NCBI GenBank assembly: GCA_002155895.1
Contig: MUMD01000198.1
Span: 1-32,581, forward strand
From: Streptomyces rochei
Lineage (GTDB): Bacteria; Actinomycetota; Actinomycetes; Streptomycetales; Streptomycetaceae
DNA: 32,581 nt
Reading direction: 5' to 3'
Shown: positions 15,237 to 23,722 of the stretch, one piece after another
How positions within the stretch are numbered: the stretch's first letter is position 1
Layout: each line of letters opens with the position of its first letter
Notes under the pieces: model-generated
What the model saw: only the letters and a program-made list of their open reading frames with translations
The model's database searches: none
Told to the model about the DNA's origin: nothing
Program-made: the position numbers and the translations under genes

Positions 15237-16269
15237 GGCGGGCGTTCCTCTTCTTCAGGGCGTCGGCCACCCGGAGCGCGACGATCCGGTCGACGGCGAT
15301 GGCGAGGATGAGCAGGATGCCGTTGATGGCCAGCACCCACACGGAGCTGACCCCGAGGGCGGGCAGCACGCTGTTGATCGAGGTGAGCAGGAGCGCGCCG
15401 AGCGCGGCGCCGTAGACGCTGCCGGAGCCGCCGGTGAAGACGACGCCGCCGACCACGACCGCGCTGACGACGGTCAGTTCGTAGCCGTTGCCGGTGCCGG
15501 AGTCGACGTTGCCGAACCGGGCCAGGTAGAGGGCGCCGGCGAGCCCGGCGAGGGCGCCGCAGAAGGTGTACGCGGTGAGGATGCGCTTGCGGACCGGGAT
15601 GCCGGCGAGCCGGGCCGCCTCCGGGTTGGAGCCGAGGGCGTACAGCTCGCGCCCGCTGCCGAAGTGCTTGAGGTAGTACGCGGTGGTCACGAGCACCGCG
15701 AGGGCGATCAGGGCCAGATACGGCACGGCGGAGATCCCGCCGGAGCCGAAGTCGACGTAGCCGCCGGGCAGGTCGGCCGCGGTGATCTGGCGGGAACCGA
15801 CCCAGATCGAGTCGATGCCGCGGATGATGTACAGGGTGCCGAGGGTGACGACCAGGGCGGGCACCTGGCCGAGGCTGACCAGCAGGCCGTTGAGCAGGCC
15901 GAAGCCGACGCCCATCAGGACGGCGAGGAGCACGGCCACGGCGGAGTCGCCGCCGCCCTGGAGGTAGGTGCCGGCGGCGAAGGCGCTGATGCCGAGGGTG
16001 GAGCCGACGGACAGGTCGACGTTGCGGGTGATGACGACCAGGGACTGGCCGGTGGCGACCAGGACCAGGATGGTCGCGTTGAGCAGCAGGTCCTTGATGC
16101 CCTGCTCGGACAGGAACGCGCTGTTGCCGGCCTGGGTGACGGCGATCATCACCAGGAAGACCAGCAGGATGGCCAGTTCGCGCATCTTGAAGACGCGGTC
16201 GACGAGCCGGGTGGCGCCGGCCTTCGGCACGTCGGTGACGGGGGCCTGGTCGGGTGCGGTGACCGTCAT
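15229..16269 (-). CDS. rhaP: Rhamnose ABC transporter permease (first)
   Basis: A 346-residue paralogue of the following permease, with an N-terminal cytoplasmic stretch of about 30 residues and then multiple hydrophobic helices. N-V-D-L-S-V-G-S matches the RbsC-family motif, and A-A-R-L-A-G-I-P-V is the ATPase-coupling loop. The ATG at 16269 has GGGAGG eight bases before it; this ribosome site lies inside a micro-ORF whose stop codon overlaps the start (ATGA). Translation is therefore probably coupled through that micro-ORF to the ATPase gene. Confidence 0.9.
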   Translation of the reverse strand: MTVTAPDQAPVTDVPKAGATRLVDRVFKMRELAILLVFLVMIAVTQAGNSAFLSEQGIKDLLLNATILVLVATGQSLVVITRNVDLSVGSTLGISAFAAGTYLQGGGDSAVAVLLAVLMGVGFGLLNGLLVSLGQVPALVVTLGTLYIIRGIDSIWVGSRQITAADLPGGYVDFGSGGISAVPYLALIALAVLVTTAYYLKHFGSGRELYALGSNPEAARLAGIPVRKRILTAYTFCGALAGLAGALYLARFGNVDSGTGNGYELTVVSAVVVGGVVFTGGSGSVYGAALGALLLTSINSVLPALGVSSVWVLAINGILLILAIAVDRIVALRVADALKKRNARHG

Positions 16270-16316
16270 GCGGCGGCCCTCCCGGTGACGTACGGGGGCG
16301 TGGGAGCGTCGGTCAT
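16266..16316 (-). CDS. 16-codon micro-ORF bridging the ATPase and permease genes
   Basis: An ATG-initiated ORF ([16 protein letters not shown], stop) fills the gap between the two transporter genes exactly. Its start overlaps the ATPase stop as ATGA, and its stop overlaps the permease start as ATGA. It arises from a direct repeat: the 19 bases containing ribosome site GGGAGG and the ATG occur twice, 47 bases apart, so the micro-ORF ends T-G-R-A-A-A just like the ATPase. It probably keeps ribosomes moving from one gene to the next rather than making a functional peptide. Confidence 0.5.
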   Translation of the reverse strand: MTDAPTPPYVTGRAAA

Positions 16317-17830
16317 GCGGCGGCCCTCCCCGTGGCTGCGGCCATCACGGTCTCCTCGGTGGCGTCGGTGCGGTCGATCTCCGCGGTCAGCCGGCCCTCG
16401 TGCATCACCAGGACGCGGTCGGCCATGCCGAGGACCTCGGGCAGGTCGGACGAGATCATCAGGACGGCCACGCCGTCGGCGGCCAGTTCGCTCAGCAGCC
16501 GGTGCACCTCGGCCTTGGTGCCGACGTCGATGCCGCGGGTCGGCTCGTCGATGATCAGTACCTTGGGGCCGGTGGCCAGCCACTTGGCGAGGACGACCTT
16601 CTGCTGGTTGCCTCCGGAGAGGGTGGAGACGGCGTCGGCGATGCGGGCGTACTTGACCTGGAGCCTGACGGCCCAGTCGAGGGAGCGGCTGCGCTCGGCG
16701 CCCCGGTCCATCAGTCCGGCCCTGACGGTCTTGCGCAGTCCGGTGAGGCCGATGTTGCGCTCGATGGACATGTCCATCACCAGGCCCTGGGCGCGCCGGT
16801 CCTCGGGGACCAGGGCGAGGCCCGCGGCCATCGCGGTGGACGGGGCGCCGTTGACCAGGGGCTTGCCGTCGACGGTGACCTCGCCGGCGTCCCAGCGGTC
16901 CACGCCGAAGATCGCGCGGGCGACCTCGGTGCGGCCGGCGCCGACCAGTCCGGCCAGGCCCACGATCTCCCCGCGCCGCACCTCGAAGGAGACGTCGGTG
17001 AAGACGCCCTCCCGGGTCAGCCGGCGCACGCTGAGGGCGACCTCGCCGGGGCTGACCTCCTGCTTGGGGTACAGCTCGTCGAGGTCGCGGCCGACCATGC
17101 GGCGGACCAGGTCGTCCTCGGTCATGCCGGCCAGCGGCTCGCTGGCGATCCGGCCGCCGTCGCGGAGGGTGGTGACGCGCGTGCAGATCCGGAAGATCTC
17201 CTCCAGGCGGTGCGAGATGAAGAGCACGGCGGCGCCCTGCTCGCGCAGGGCGCGCACGACGCCGAAGAGCCGGGCCACCTCGCTGCCGGTGAGGGCGGCG
17301 GTCGGCTCGTCCATGATCAGGACCCGGGCGTCGAAGGAGAGGGCCTTGGCGATCTCGACGATCTGCTGGTCCGCGATGGACAGGCCGCGCGCCGGGCGGT
17401 CGGGGTCGAGTGCCACGCCGAGGCGCCGCATGAGCGCGGCCGTGGCGTCGCGGGTCGCCCGGTGGTCGATGCGGCCGAGGGCACGCCGGGGCCGGCGGCC
17501 CATGAAGATGTTCTCGGCGATCGAGAGGTCGGGGAAGAGGGTCGGCTCCTGGTAGATCACGGCGATGCCGGCGGCGCGGGCGTCGCCGGGGCCGTGGAAG
17601 ACGACCGGCGCGCCGTCGAGCAGCACCTGGCCGGCGTCCGGCCGGTGGACTCCGGCGAGCGTCTTGATGAGGGTCGACTTGCCGGCGCCGTTCTCACCGG
17701 CGAGGGCGTGCACCTCACCGGGGAAGAGCTCCAGGGAGACGTCCCGCAGCGCGCGGACCGCGCCGAAGGACTTGGAGACGTCCCTGAGCGCCAGAACCGG
17801 GGCCGTACCCGTGTCGGACGGGTGGGTCAT
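16313..17830 (-). CDS. rhaT: Rhamnose ABC transporter ATP-binding protein (double domain)
   Basis: A 505-residue sugar-importer ATPase with two fused nucleotide-binding domains, as in RbsA/XylG. Domain 1 has Walker A G45-E-N-G-A-G-K-S52 and Walker [11 protein letters not shown], with L-S-I-A-D-Q-Q in the signature position. Domain 2 has the degenerate Walker A G-L-V-G-A-G-R-T usual for the family, signature L-S-G-G-N-Q-Q-K-V and Walker [16 protein letters not shown] hydrolysis drives rhamnose uptake through the two permeases. First gene of the minus-strand operon; its start at 17830 lies about 45 bases from the LacI-type operator at 17876. The name follows rhizobial usage and is distinct from the E. 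coli rhamnose-proton symporter RhaT. Confidence 0.92.
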   Translation of the reverse strand: MTHPSDTGTAPVLALRDVSKSFGAVRALRDVSLELFPGEVHALAGENGAGKSTLIKTLAGVHRPDAGQVLLDGAPVVFHGPGDARAAGIAVIYQEPTLFPDLSIAENIFMGRRPRRALGRIDHRATRDATAALMRRLGVALDPDRPARGLSIADQQIVEIAKALSFDARVLIMDEPTAALTGSEVARLFGVVRALREQGAAVLFISHRLEEIFRICTRVTTLRDGGRIASEPLAGMTEDDLVRRMVGRDLDELYPKQEVSPGEVALSVRRLTREGVFTDVSFEVRRGEIVGLAGLVGAGRTEVARAIFGVDRWDAGEVTVDGKPLVNGAPSTAMAAGLALVPEDRRAQGLVMDMSIERNIGLTGLRKTVRAGLMDRGAERSRSLDWAVRLQVKYARIADAVSTLSGGNQQKVVLAKWLATGPKVLIIDEPTRGIDVGTKAEVHRLLSELAADGVAVLMISSDLPEVLGMADRVLVMHEGRLTAEIDRTDATEETVMAAATGRAAA

Positions 17831-17875
17831 GGGGGCTCCTCGACGACGCCGGGCGGGACGGCCCTCACGGCGCCG

Positions 17876-17887
17876 TGAAAGGTTTCA
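17876..17887 (-). promoter_or_regulatory. LacI-type operator for the importer operon
   Basis: TGAAAGGTTTCA is a 12-bp palindrome apart from its central two bases, of the class bound by LacI/GalR proteins. It lies a few bases downstream of the -10 box at 17902-17907, where a bound repressor would block initiation or escape. Confidence 0.6.
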
Positions 17888-17901
17888 ACTGGGTTGCCGG
17901 G

Positions 17902-17931
17902 ACGTTAGGCAGGCAGCGCATGTCGCGTCAA
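17902..17931 (-). promoter_or_regulatory. Promoter of the rhamnose importer operon
   Basis: Read on the minus strand, TTGACG (17931-17926) is followed after 18 bases by TAACGT (17907-17902), fitting the vegetative streptomycete consensus. The expected start point is near 17894, just before the operator. Confidence 0.55.
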
Positions 17932-17941
17932 TGGGTCCGGG

Positions 17942-17964
17942 TCGAAAAACTTTCGATAATCGAA
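17942..17964. promoter_or_regulatory. Overlapping palindromes in the centre of the divergent rha region
   Basis: TCGAAA-AAC-TTTCGA (17942-17956) and TTCGAT-A-ATCGAA (17952-17964) share the TTCGA segment, giving three alternating half-sites between the two rha promoters. It could be a third repressor site allowing looping, or a site for another regulator such as an activator or carbon-control protein. Confidence 0.5.
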
Positions 17965-18005
17965 GGTCACGACGGGATCACGGAAAGCCGGGCCGAGCAG
18001 AAGGG

Positions 18006-18034
18006 TTGACACCCCTTCGGGCGCCTCATAGCTT
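18006..18034 (+). promoter_or_regulatory. Promoter of the rhamnose catabolic genes
   Basis: TTGACA (18006-18011), a perfect -35 box, lies 17 bases before TAGCTT (18029-18034), a TAnnnT -10 box. Transcription should begin near 18041, about 80 bases before the isomerase start codon. Confidence 0.7.
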
Positions 18035-18041
18035 CACGTTC

Positions 18042-18053
18042 TGAATCGTTTCA
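18042..18053 (+). promoter_or_regulatory. LacI-type operator for the catabolic genes
   Basis: TGAATCGTTTCA has the CG-centred TGAAnCGnTTCA form typical of LacI/GalR operators and covers the predicted transcription start. Its arms (TGAA/TTCA) match those of the operator at 17876-17887, so one regulator can serve both promoters. Confidence 0.65.
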
Positions 18054-18118
18054 CACATGGTCGTGCGCAGAGTCGGTCTCGGGACCGGGCCGCGACCCGA
18101 TGCCACAGGAGCGCCGAA

Positions 18119-19279
18119 GTGACCGAGCTCGCCGCGGTGAAGGCCGCGCTCAAGACCCAGGCAGTCGAGACGCCGTCGTGGGCGTACGGGAACTCGGGCA
18201 CCCGGTTCAAGGTGTTCGCCCAGGCGGGCGTGCCGCGCGACCCGTTCGAGAAGCTGGACGACGCGGCGAAGGTGCACGAGTTCACCGGCGTGGCCCCGAC
18301 CGTCGCCCTGCACATCCCGTGGGACAAGGTCGAGGACTACGCGGCGCTGGCGGAGCACGCGAAGGCGCGGGGCGTGCGGATCGGCGCGATCAACTCCAAC
18401 ACCTTCCAGGACGACGACTACCGGCTGGGCAGCATCTGCCACCCCGACGCGGCGGTGCGCAAGAAGGCCGTCGGCCACCTGCTGGAGTGCGTCGACATCA
18501 TGGACGCCACCCGCTCGCGGGACCTGAAGCTCTGGTTCGCCGACGGGACCAACTACCCCGGGCAGGACGACGTGCGCTCCCGGCAGGACCGGCTGGCCGA
18601 GGGGCTGGCCGAGGTGTACGAGCGGCTCGGCGAGGGGCAGCGGATGCTGCTGGAGTACAAGCTGTTCGAGCCGGCGTTCTACACCACGGACGTGCCGGAC
18701 TGGGGCACGGCGTACGCCCACTGTCTGAAGCTGGGCGACAAGGCGCAGGTCGTCGTCGACACCGGGCACCACGCGCCGGGCACCAACATCGAGTTCATCG
18801 TGGCGACGCTGCTGCGGGAGGGGAAGCTCGGCGGGTTCGACTTCAACTCGCGGTTCTACGCGGACGACGACCTGATGGTGGGCGCGGCCGACCCGTTCCA
18901 GCTGTTCCGGATCATGTACGAGGTGGTGCGCGGGGGCGGGTTCACCTCCGACGTGGCGTTCATGCTGGACCAGTGCCACAACATCGAGGCGAAGATCCCG
19001 GCGATCATCCGGTCGGTGATGAACGTGCAGGAGGCGACGGCGAAGGCGTTGCTGGTGGACGCGGAGGCGCTGGCGGCCGCGCAGGCGTCGGGGGACGTGC
19101 TCGGCGCCAACGCCGTGCTGATGGACGCCTACGCCTCGGACGTGCGGCCGCTCCTTCGTGAGGTGCGCCAGGAGATGGGGCTGGCCCCGGATCCCATGGC
19201 GGCGTACCGCGAGTGCGGGTGGGCGGAGAAGGTCGTCGCCGAGCGGGTCGGCGGGCAGCAGGCCGGGTGGGGGGCGTAG
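18119..19279 (+). CDS. rhaI: L-rhamnose isomerase
   Basis: A 386-residue TIM-barrel isomerase of the RhaI (Pseudomonas/rhizobial) type, converting L-rhamnose to L-rhamnulose. Metal- and substrate-binding segments are recognisable: L-W-F-A-D-G-T-N-Y-P-G-Q-D, L-E-Y-K-L-F-E-P-A-F-Y, V-V-V-D-T-G-H-H-A-P-G-T-N-I-E and F-D-F-N-S-R-F-Y-A-D-D-D, which together supply the Glu, Asp and His ligands for two divalent metals. The GTG at 18119 follows AGGAG (18107-18111). First gene of the plus-strand catabolic block, under the operator-controlled promoter at 18006. Confidence 0.93.
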   Translation: MTELAAVKAALKTQAVETPSWAYGNSGTRFKVFAQAGVPRDPFEKLDDAAKVHEFTGVAPTVALHIPWDKVEDYAALAEHAKARGVRIGAINSNTFQDDDYRLGSICHPDAAVRKKAVGHLLECVDIMDATRSRDLKLWFADGTNYPGQDDVRSRQDRLAEGLAEVYERLGEGQRMLLEYKLFEPAFYTTDVPDWGTAYAHCLKLGDKAQVVVDTGHHAPGTNIEFIVATLLREGKLGGFDFNSRFYADDDLMVGAADPFQLFRIMYEVVRGGGFTSDVAFMLDQCHNIEAKIPAIIRSVMNVQEATAKALLVDAEALAAAQASGDVLGANAVLMDAYASDVRPLLREVRQEMGLAPDPMAAYRECGWAEKVVAERVGGQQAGWGA

Positions 19280-19304
19280 GCGTCCGCCGGGTTCCCGTCG
19301 TTCC

Positions 19305-19359
19305 TCGGCTGCGGGCCGGTTGTGGCCGGTCGCGCACTTCCCCGCGCCCCTGAAGGCGC
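19305..19359 (+). repeat. Degenerate copy of a dispersed Streptomyces intergenic repeat
   Basis: The segment around GTGGCCGGTCGCGCACTTCC, ending in the hairpin GCGCC-cctgaa-GGCGC (19344-19359), closely resembles the sequence scattered in many Streptomyces genomes (from memory: TGTGGCTGGTCGCGCAGTTC followed by CCCGCGCCCCT and a GGGGCGC arm). It fills the gap between the isomerase and the aldolase fusion. The hairpin arm is shortened here, so it may act as a weak attenuator. Identification rests on recall, not a search. Confidence 0.6.
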
Positions 19360-19390
19360 TACACCACCCCTCGATCGAAAGAGCACCGTC

Positions 19391-21430
19391 ATGGCATCTC
19401 ACCCTGAAGCCTCCGCCCTCCTCGCCCGCTCCCACCGGCTCGGCTCCGATCCCCGGAACACCAACTACGCCGGCGGCAACGCCTCCGCCAAGGGCACCGC
19501 CACCGATCCCGTCACCGGGGGTGACGTGGAGCTGATGTGGGTCAAGGGGTCCGGCGGTGATCTCGGGACGCTCACCGAGGCGGGGCTCGCCGTGCTGCGG
19601 CTGGACCGGATGCGGGCACTCAAGGACGTCTACCCGGGTGTCGAGCGCGAGGACGAGATGGTCGCCGCCTTCGACTACTGCCTGCACGGCAAGGGCGGTG
19701 CCGCGCCCTCCATCGACACCGCGATGCACGGGCTCGTGGAGGCCGCGCACGTGGACCATCTCCACCCCGACTCGGGGATCGCGCTGGCCTGCGCGGCGGA
19801 CGGCGAGAAGCTGACCGCCGAGTGCTTCGGGGACACCGTGGTGTGGGTGCCGTGGCGGCGGCCCGGTTTCCAGCTGGGGCTGGACATCGCGGCGGTGAAG
19901 GAGGCCAACCCGCGGGCGATCGGGTGTGTGCTCGGCGGGCACGGCATCACCGCCTGGGGCGACACCTCCGAGGAGTGCGAGCGCAACTCGCTGCACATCA
20001 TCCGCACCGCGGAGGCGTTCCTCGCCGAGCGCGGGAAGGCCGAGCCGTTCGGCCCGGTGGTCGCCGGGTACGAGGCGCTGGCGGAGGACGAGCGGCGGGA
20101 GCGGGCGGCGGCGCTGGCGCCGTACGTGCGCGGGCTCGCCTCGAAGGACCGGCCGCAGGTGGGGCACTTCACCGACGCGGACGTGGTGCTGGACTTCCTC
20201 GCCCGGGCCGAGCACCCCCGGCTCGCCGCGCTCGGCACCTCCTGCCCCGACCACTTCCTGCGCACCAAGGTGCGGCCCCTGGTCCTCGACCTGCCGCCCT
20301 CCGCGCCGCTGGACGAGACCGTCGCCCGGCTCAAGGAGCTGCACGCCGCCTACCGAGAGGAGTACGCCGCCTACTACCGGCGGCACGCCGAGCCGGACTC
20401 CCCCGCGATGCGCGGTGCCGACCCGGCGATCGTGCTGGTGCCGGGCGTCGGCATGTTCAGCTTCGGCAAGGACAAGCAGACCGCCCGGGTGGCCGGCGAG
20501 TTCTACGTCAACGCGATCAACGTGATGCGCGGGGCGGAGGCGGTGTCGACGTACGCGCCGATCGAGGAGTCGGAGAAGTTCCAAATCGAGTACTGGGCGC
20601 TGGAGGAGGCCAAGCTGCGGCGGATGCCGAGGCCCAAGGCGCTCGCCACGCGCGTCGCGCTCGTCACGGGCGCGGGCAGCGGGATCGGGAAGGCGATCGC
20701 GGGGCGGCTGGTCGCCGAGGGCGCGTGTGTGGTGGTCGCCGACCTGAACGCCGAGAACGCGGCGCGGGTGGCCGAGGAACTGGGCGGTGCGGACAAGGCC
20801 GTCGCGGTGACCGTGGACGTCACGTCCGAGGAGCAGATCGTCGAGGCGTTCCGGACGGCCGTGCTCGCCTTCGGCGGGGTCGACCTGGTGGTCAACAACG
20901 CGGGCATCTCCGTCTCCAAGCCGCTGCTGGAGACCTCCGCCCGGGACTGGGACCTCCAGCACGACATCATGGCCCGCGGTTCCTTCCTCGTCTCGCGCGA
21001 GGCGGCCCGGGTGATGACGGCGCAGGAGATGGGCGGCGACATCGTCTACATCGCTTCGAAGAACGCGGTCTTCGCGGGCCCCAACAACATCGCCTACTCC
21101 GCCACCAAGGCCGACCAGGCCCACCAGGTGCGCCTGCTCGCCGCCGAGCTGGGCGAGCACGGCATCCGGGTCAACGGGGTCAACCCGGACGGCGTGGTGC
21201 GCGGTTCGGGCATCTTCGCGGGCGGCTGGGGTGCCCGGCGGGCGGCCGTGTACGGGGTGCCGGAGGAGAAGCTGGGCGAGTTCTACGCGCAGCGGACGCT
21301 GCTGAAGCGCGAGGTGCTGCCCGAGCACGTCGCCAACGCCGTCTTCGCGCTGACCGGCGGCGACCTGACCCACACCACCGGCCTGCACGTCCCGGTCGAC
21401 GCCGGCGTCGCCGCCGCGTTCCTGCGATGA
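19391..21430 (+). CDS. rhaEW: Bifunctional rhamnulose-1-phosphate aldolase / L-lactaldehyde dehydrogenase
   Basis: A 679-residue fusion. Residues 1 to ~415 are a class II aldolase with zinc ligands in H120-V-D-H123-L-H125-P and H184 of G-G-H-G-I-T; it splits L-rhamnulose-1-phosphate into DHAP and L-lactaldehyde. Residues ~418-679 are a short-chain dehydrogenase with T426-G-A-G-S-G-I-G, N-N-A-G and the Y569-S-A-T-K573 active site, which in characterised homologues oxidises lactaldehyde to L-lactate with NAD. The ATG at 19391 is chosen because the aldolase domain starts within ten residues; its ribosome site is weak. Its stop overlaps the kinase start. Fusing the two steps probably limits release of toxic lactaldehyde. 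Confidence 0.9.
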   Translation: MASHPEASALLARSHRLGSDPRNTNYAGGNASAKGTATDPVTGGDVELMWVKGSGGDLGTLTEAGLAVLRLDRMRALKDVYPGVEREDEMVAAFDYCLHGKGGAAPSIDTAMHGLVEAAHVDHLHPDSGIALACAADGEKLTAECFGDTVVWVPWRRPGFQLGLDIAAVKEANPRAIGCVLGGHGITAWGDTSEECERNSLHIIRTAEAFLAERGKAEPFGPVVAGYEALAEDERRERAAALAPYVRGLASKDRPQVGHFTDADVVLDFLARAEHPRLAALGTSCPDHFLRTKVRPLVLDLPPSAPLDETVARLKELHAAYREEYAAYYRRHAEPDSPAMRGADPAIVLVPGVGMFSFGKDKQTARVAGEFYVNAINVMRGAEAVSTYAPIEESEKFQIEYWALEEAKLRRMPRPKALATRVALVTGAGSGIGKAIAGRLVAEGACVVVADLNAENAARVAEELGGADKAVAVTVDVTSEEQIVEAFRTAVLAFGGVDLVVNNAGISVSKPLLETSARDWDLQHDIMARGSFLVSREAARVMTAQEMGGDIVYIASKNAVFAGPNNIAYSATKADQAHQVRLLAAELGEHGIRVNGVNPDGVVRGSGIFAGGWGARRAAVYGVPEEKLGEFYAQRTLLKREVLPEHVANAVFALTGGDLTHTTGLHVPVDAGVAAAFLR

Positions 21431-22881
21431 GCAGCGCCATGGGCCTCAAGTCGTACGCCGCGGTCGACCTCGGCGCGTCCAGCGGGCGCGTCATGGTCGG
21501 CCGCGTGGACCCCGACCGGCTGGAGCTGACCGAGGCGCACCGCTTCCCCAACCGGCCGGTCCGTACGCCGGAGGGGCTGCGGTGGGACGTCCTGGCGCTG
21601 TACGCCGGTGTGCTGGACGGGCTGCGGGCGGCGGGGCAGGTCGACTCCGTCGGCGTCGACAGCTGGGCCGTCGACCACGGCCTCCTGGACGCCGACGGCG
21701 CGCTGCTCGGCAACCCGGTCCACTACCGCGACGCCCGCACCGAGGGCGTGGCACGGAAGGTGTGGGCGACGCTGCCCCCCGAGGAGCTGTACGCGGCGAC
21801 CGGGTTGCAGTACGCGCCCTTCAACACGCTGTACCAGCTCGTCGCCGCGAGCGGCACCGCCCAGTTCGCCCAGGCCCGGCGGCTGCTGCTGATCCCGGAC
21901 CTGCTGACGTACTGGCTGACCGGCGAGCAGGGCACGGAGCTGACCAACGCCTCCACCACCCAGCTGATCGATCCGCGCACCCGCGACTGGTCGTACGAGG
22001 TGGCGGACCGGCTCGGGATCGACCTGGCCCTCTTCGCGCCGCTGCGGCGACCGGGCGATCCGGCGGGCGTGTTGACACCTCGCGTGCTGGAGGAGACGGG
22101 GCTGGCCGGTCCCGTGCGGGTGACGGCGGTCGGGTCGCACGACACCGCCTCCGCGGTGGCCGCCGTGCCGGCCTCGGGCGAGCGCTTCGCGTACATCTGC
22201 ACCGGCACCTGGTCGCTGGCCGGCCTGGAGCTGACCGCTCCGGTGCTGACGGAGGAGAGCCGCGCCGCCAACTTCACCAACGAGCTGGGGCTGGACGGCA
22301 CGGTCCGGTACCTGCGCAACATCATGGGGCTGTGGCTGCTCCAGGAGTGCGTACGGGCCTGGGGCGAGCCGGATCTGGGCGGGCTGCTGCTCGCGGCGGC
22401 GCGGGTGCCGGCGCTGCGGTCGGTGGTGGACGCGGGGGACGCGGCGTTCCTCGCGCCGGGGCGGATGCCGGAGCGGATCGCCGAGGCGTGCCGCGCCTCC
22501 GGGCAGCCGGTGCCCGCCTCGCCCGCCGAGGTGACCCGCTGCATCCTGGACTCGCTGGCGCTGGCCCACCGCAGGGCCGTCGAGGACGCCCAGCGCCTCG
22601 CCGGGCACCCGGTGGACGTCGTGCACGTGGTCGGCGGCGGCACCCGCAACGCGCTGCTGTGCCAGCTGACCGCCGACGCCTGCGGGCTGCCGGTGGTGGC
22701 GGGGCCGACGGAGGCCGCCGCGCTCGGCAACGTCCTGGTGCAGGCCCGCGCCCACGGACTGGTCGGCGACCTCGCGCAGATGCGCCGCCTGCTGGTGCGC
22801 ACCCAGTCGCTGACCCGGTACGAGCCGCGGGGCGGCACGGAGCGCTGGCGGGCGGCCGAGACCCGACTCGCCGACCGGTGA
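21427..22881 (+). CDS. rhaB: Rhamnulokinase (FGGY carbohydrate kinase)
   Basis: A 484-residue FGGY-family kinase that phosphorylates L-rhamnulose at C1 using ATP. The N-terminal phosphate loop D14-L-G-A-S-S-G-R21 is typical of rhamnulokinases. G-V-D-S-W-A-V-D-H-G provides the catalytic Asp region, and V-V-G-G-G-T-R-N in the second half is the adenine/phosphate loop. The ATG at 21427 overlaps the aldolase stop (ATGA); ATG at 21439 is a possible alternative. Together with isomerase and aldolase it completes the core pathway. Confidence 0.92.
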   Translation: MSSAMGLKSYAAVDLGASSGRVMVGRVDPDRLELTEAHRFPNRPVRTPEGLRWDVLALYAGVLDGLRAAGQVDSVGVDSWAVDHGLLDADGALLGNPVHYRDARTEGVARKVWATLPPEELYAATGLQYAPFNTLYQLVAASGTAQFAQARRLLLIPDLLTYWLTGEQGTELTNASTTQLIDPRTRDWSYEVADRLGIDLALFAPLRRPGDPAGVLTPRVLEETGLAGPVRVTAVGSHDTASAVAAVPASGERFAYICTGTWSLAGLELTAPVLTEESRAANFTNELGLDGTVRYLRNIMGLWLLQECVRAWGEPDLGGLLLAAARVPALRSVVDAGDAAFLAPGRMPERIAEACRASGQPVPASPAEVTRCILDSLALAHRRAVEDAQRLAGHPVDVVHVVGGGTRNALLCQLTADACGLPVVAGPTEAAALGNVLVQARAHGLVGDLAQMRRLLVRTQSLTRYEPRGGTERWRAAETRLADR

Positions 22882-22882
22882 A

Positions 22883-22934
22883 GGGGGTCTCCCCCGGGTC
22901 CGGCGTGCCGACTACCCTGCGATTCATCCGATGA
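22883..22934 (+). promoter_or_regulatory. Hairpin and palindrome between rhaB and lutA
   Basis: GGGGG-TCT-CCCCC (22883-22895), just after the rhaB stop, forms a tight hairpin that could end the rha message. TACCCT (22913-22918) could be a -10 box without a clear -35. The palindrome TCATC-C-GATGA (22924-22934) then lies about 30 bases before the lutA start, a candidate operator, perhaps for a GntR-type lactate regulator. This suggests lutABC can be expressed separately from the rha genes. Confidence 0.4.
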
Positions 22935-22966
22935 TCACCATGTTCCGCCGATCACAAGGAGCCGCG

Positions 22967-23722
22967 ATGCGTGTCGCCCTGTTCCTGACCTGCGTCAACG
23001 ACACGCTCTATCCGGACACCGGCCGCGCCGTCGTCAAGCTGCTGACCAGACTGGGTGTCGAGGTCGACTTCCCGTCGGGCCAGACCTGCTGCGGCCAGGC
23101 GCACTACAACACCGGTTACCGGCACGAGGCGGAGCCGCTGGCCCGGCACTTCGCGGAGGTCTTCGCGGAGTACGACGCGGTCGTCACGCCCTCGGGCTCG
23201 TGCGGGGCGATGGTGCGGGAGCTGTATCCGCGGATGGGCGAGCGGGCGCGGGCCGAGGGGCGCGGGGACACGCTGACGGCCATGCTGGCGCCGGTGGTGC
23301 CGAAGACGTACGAGCTGACCGAGTTCCTGGTGGACGTGCTGGGGGTGACGGACGTGGGGGCGTACTACCCGCACACTGTGACGTACCACCCGACCTGCCA
23401 CGGACTGCGGAGCCTCGGTCTCGGCGACCGGCCCCGGCGGCTGCTGGAGGCGGTGAAGGGGCTGGAACTGCTCGAGTTGCCGGGCGCCGAGGAGTGCTGC
23501 GGCTTCGGCGGCACCTTCGCCGTGAAGAACGCGGACGTGTCGGCGGCGATGGGCGCGGACAAGGTGCGCAACGCGGAGTCGACCGGCGCGGAGGTGCTGT
23601 GCGCCGCCGACAACTCCTGTCTGATGCACCTCGGCGGCACCATGGCGCGGCTGCGCACCGGCATGCGGCCGGTGCACATCGCGGAGATCCTGGCGAGCAC
23701 CGAGGAGGCGGTCACCGTATGA
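22967..23722 (+). CDS. lutA: L-lactate utilisation protein LutA (Fe-S protein)
   Basis: A 251-residue protein with two copies of the cysteine-rich CCG domain: C41-C42-G43 in Q-T-C-C-G-Q-A-H-Y, and C177-C178-G179 in E-E-C-C-G-F-G-G. A lone Cys in H-P-T-C-H and others complete the ligands for Fe-S centres. Subunit of LutABC, which oxidises L-lactate to pyruvate and feeds electrons to the respiratory chain. The ATG at 22967 has an excellent AAGGAG ribosome site. It overlaps lutB by ATGA. Confidence 0.93.
   Translation: MRVALFLTCVNDTLYPDTGRAVVKLLTRLGVEVDFPSGQTCCGQAHYNTGYRHEAEPLARHFAEVFAEYDAVVTPSGSCGAMVRELYPRMGERARAEGRGDTLTAMLAPVVPKTYELTEFLVDVLGVTDVGAYYPHTVTYHPTCHGLRSLGLGDRPRRLLEAVKGLELLELPGAEECCGFGGTFAVKNADVSAAMGADKVRNAESTGAEVLCAADNSCLMHLGGTMARLRTGMRPVHIAEILASTEEAVTV

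Noticed and set aside
18026-21388. Minus-strand frame of over 1100 codons opposite the rha catabolic genes
   Set aside because: High-GC antisense shadow: Arg/Gly/His/Leu-biased with no recognisable domain, lying opposite well-identified enzymes.
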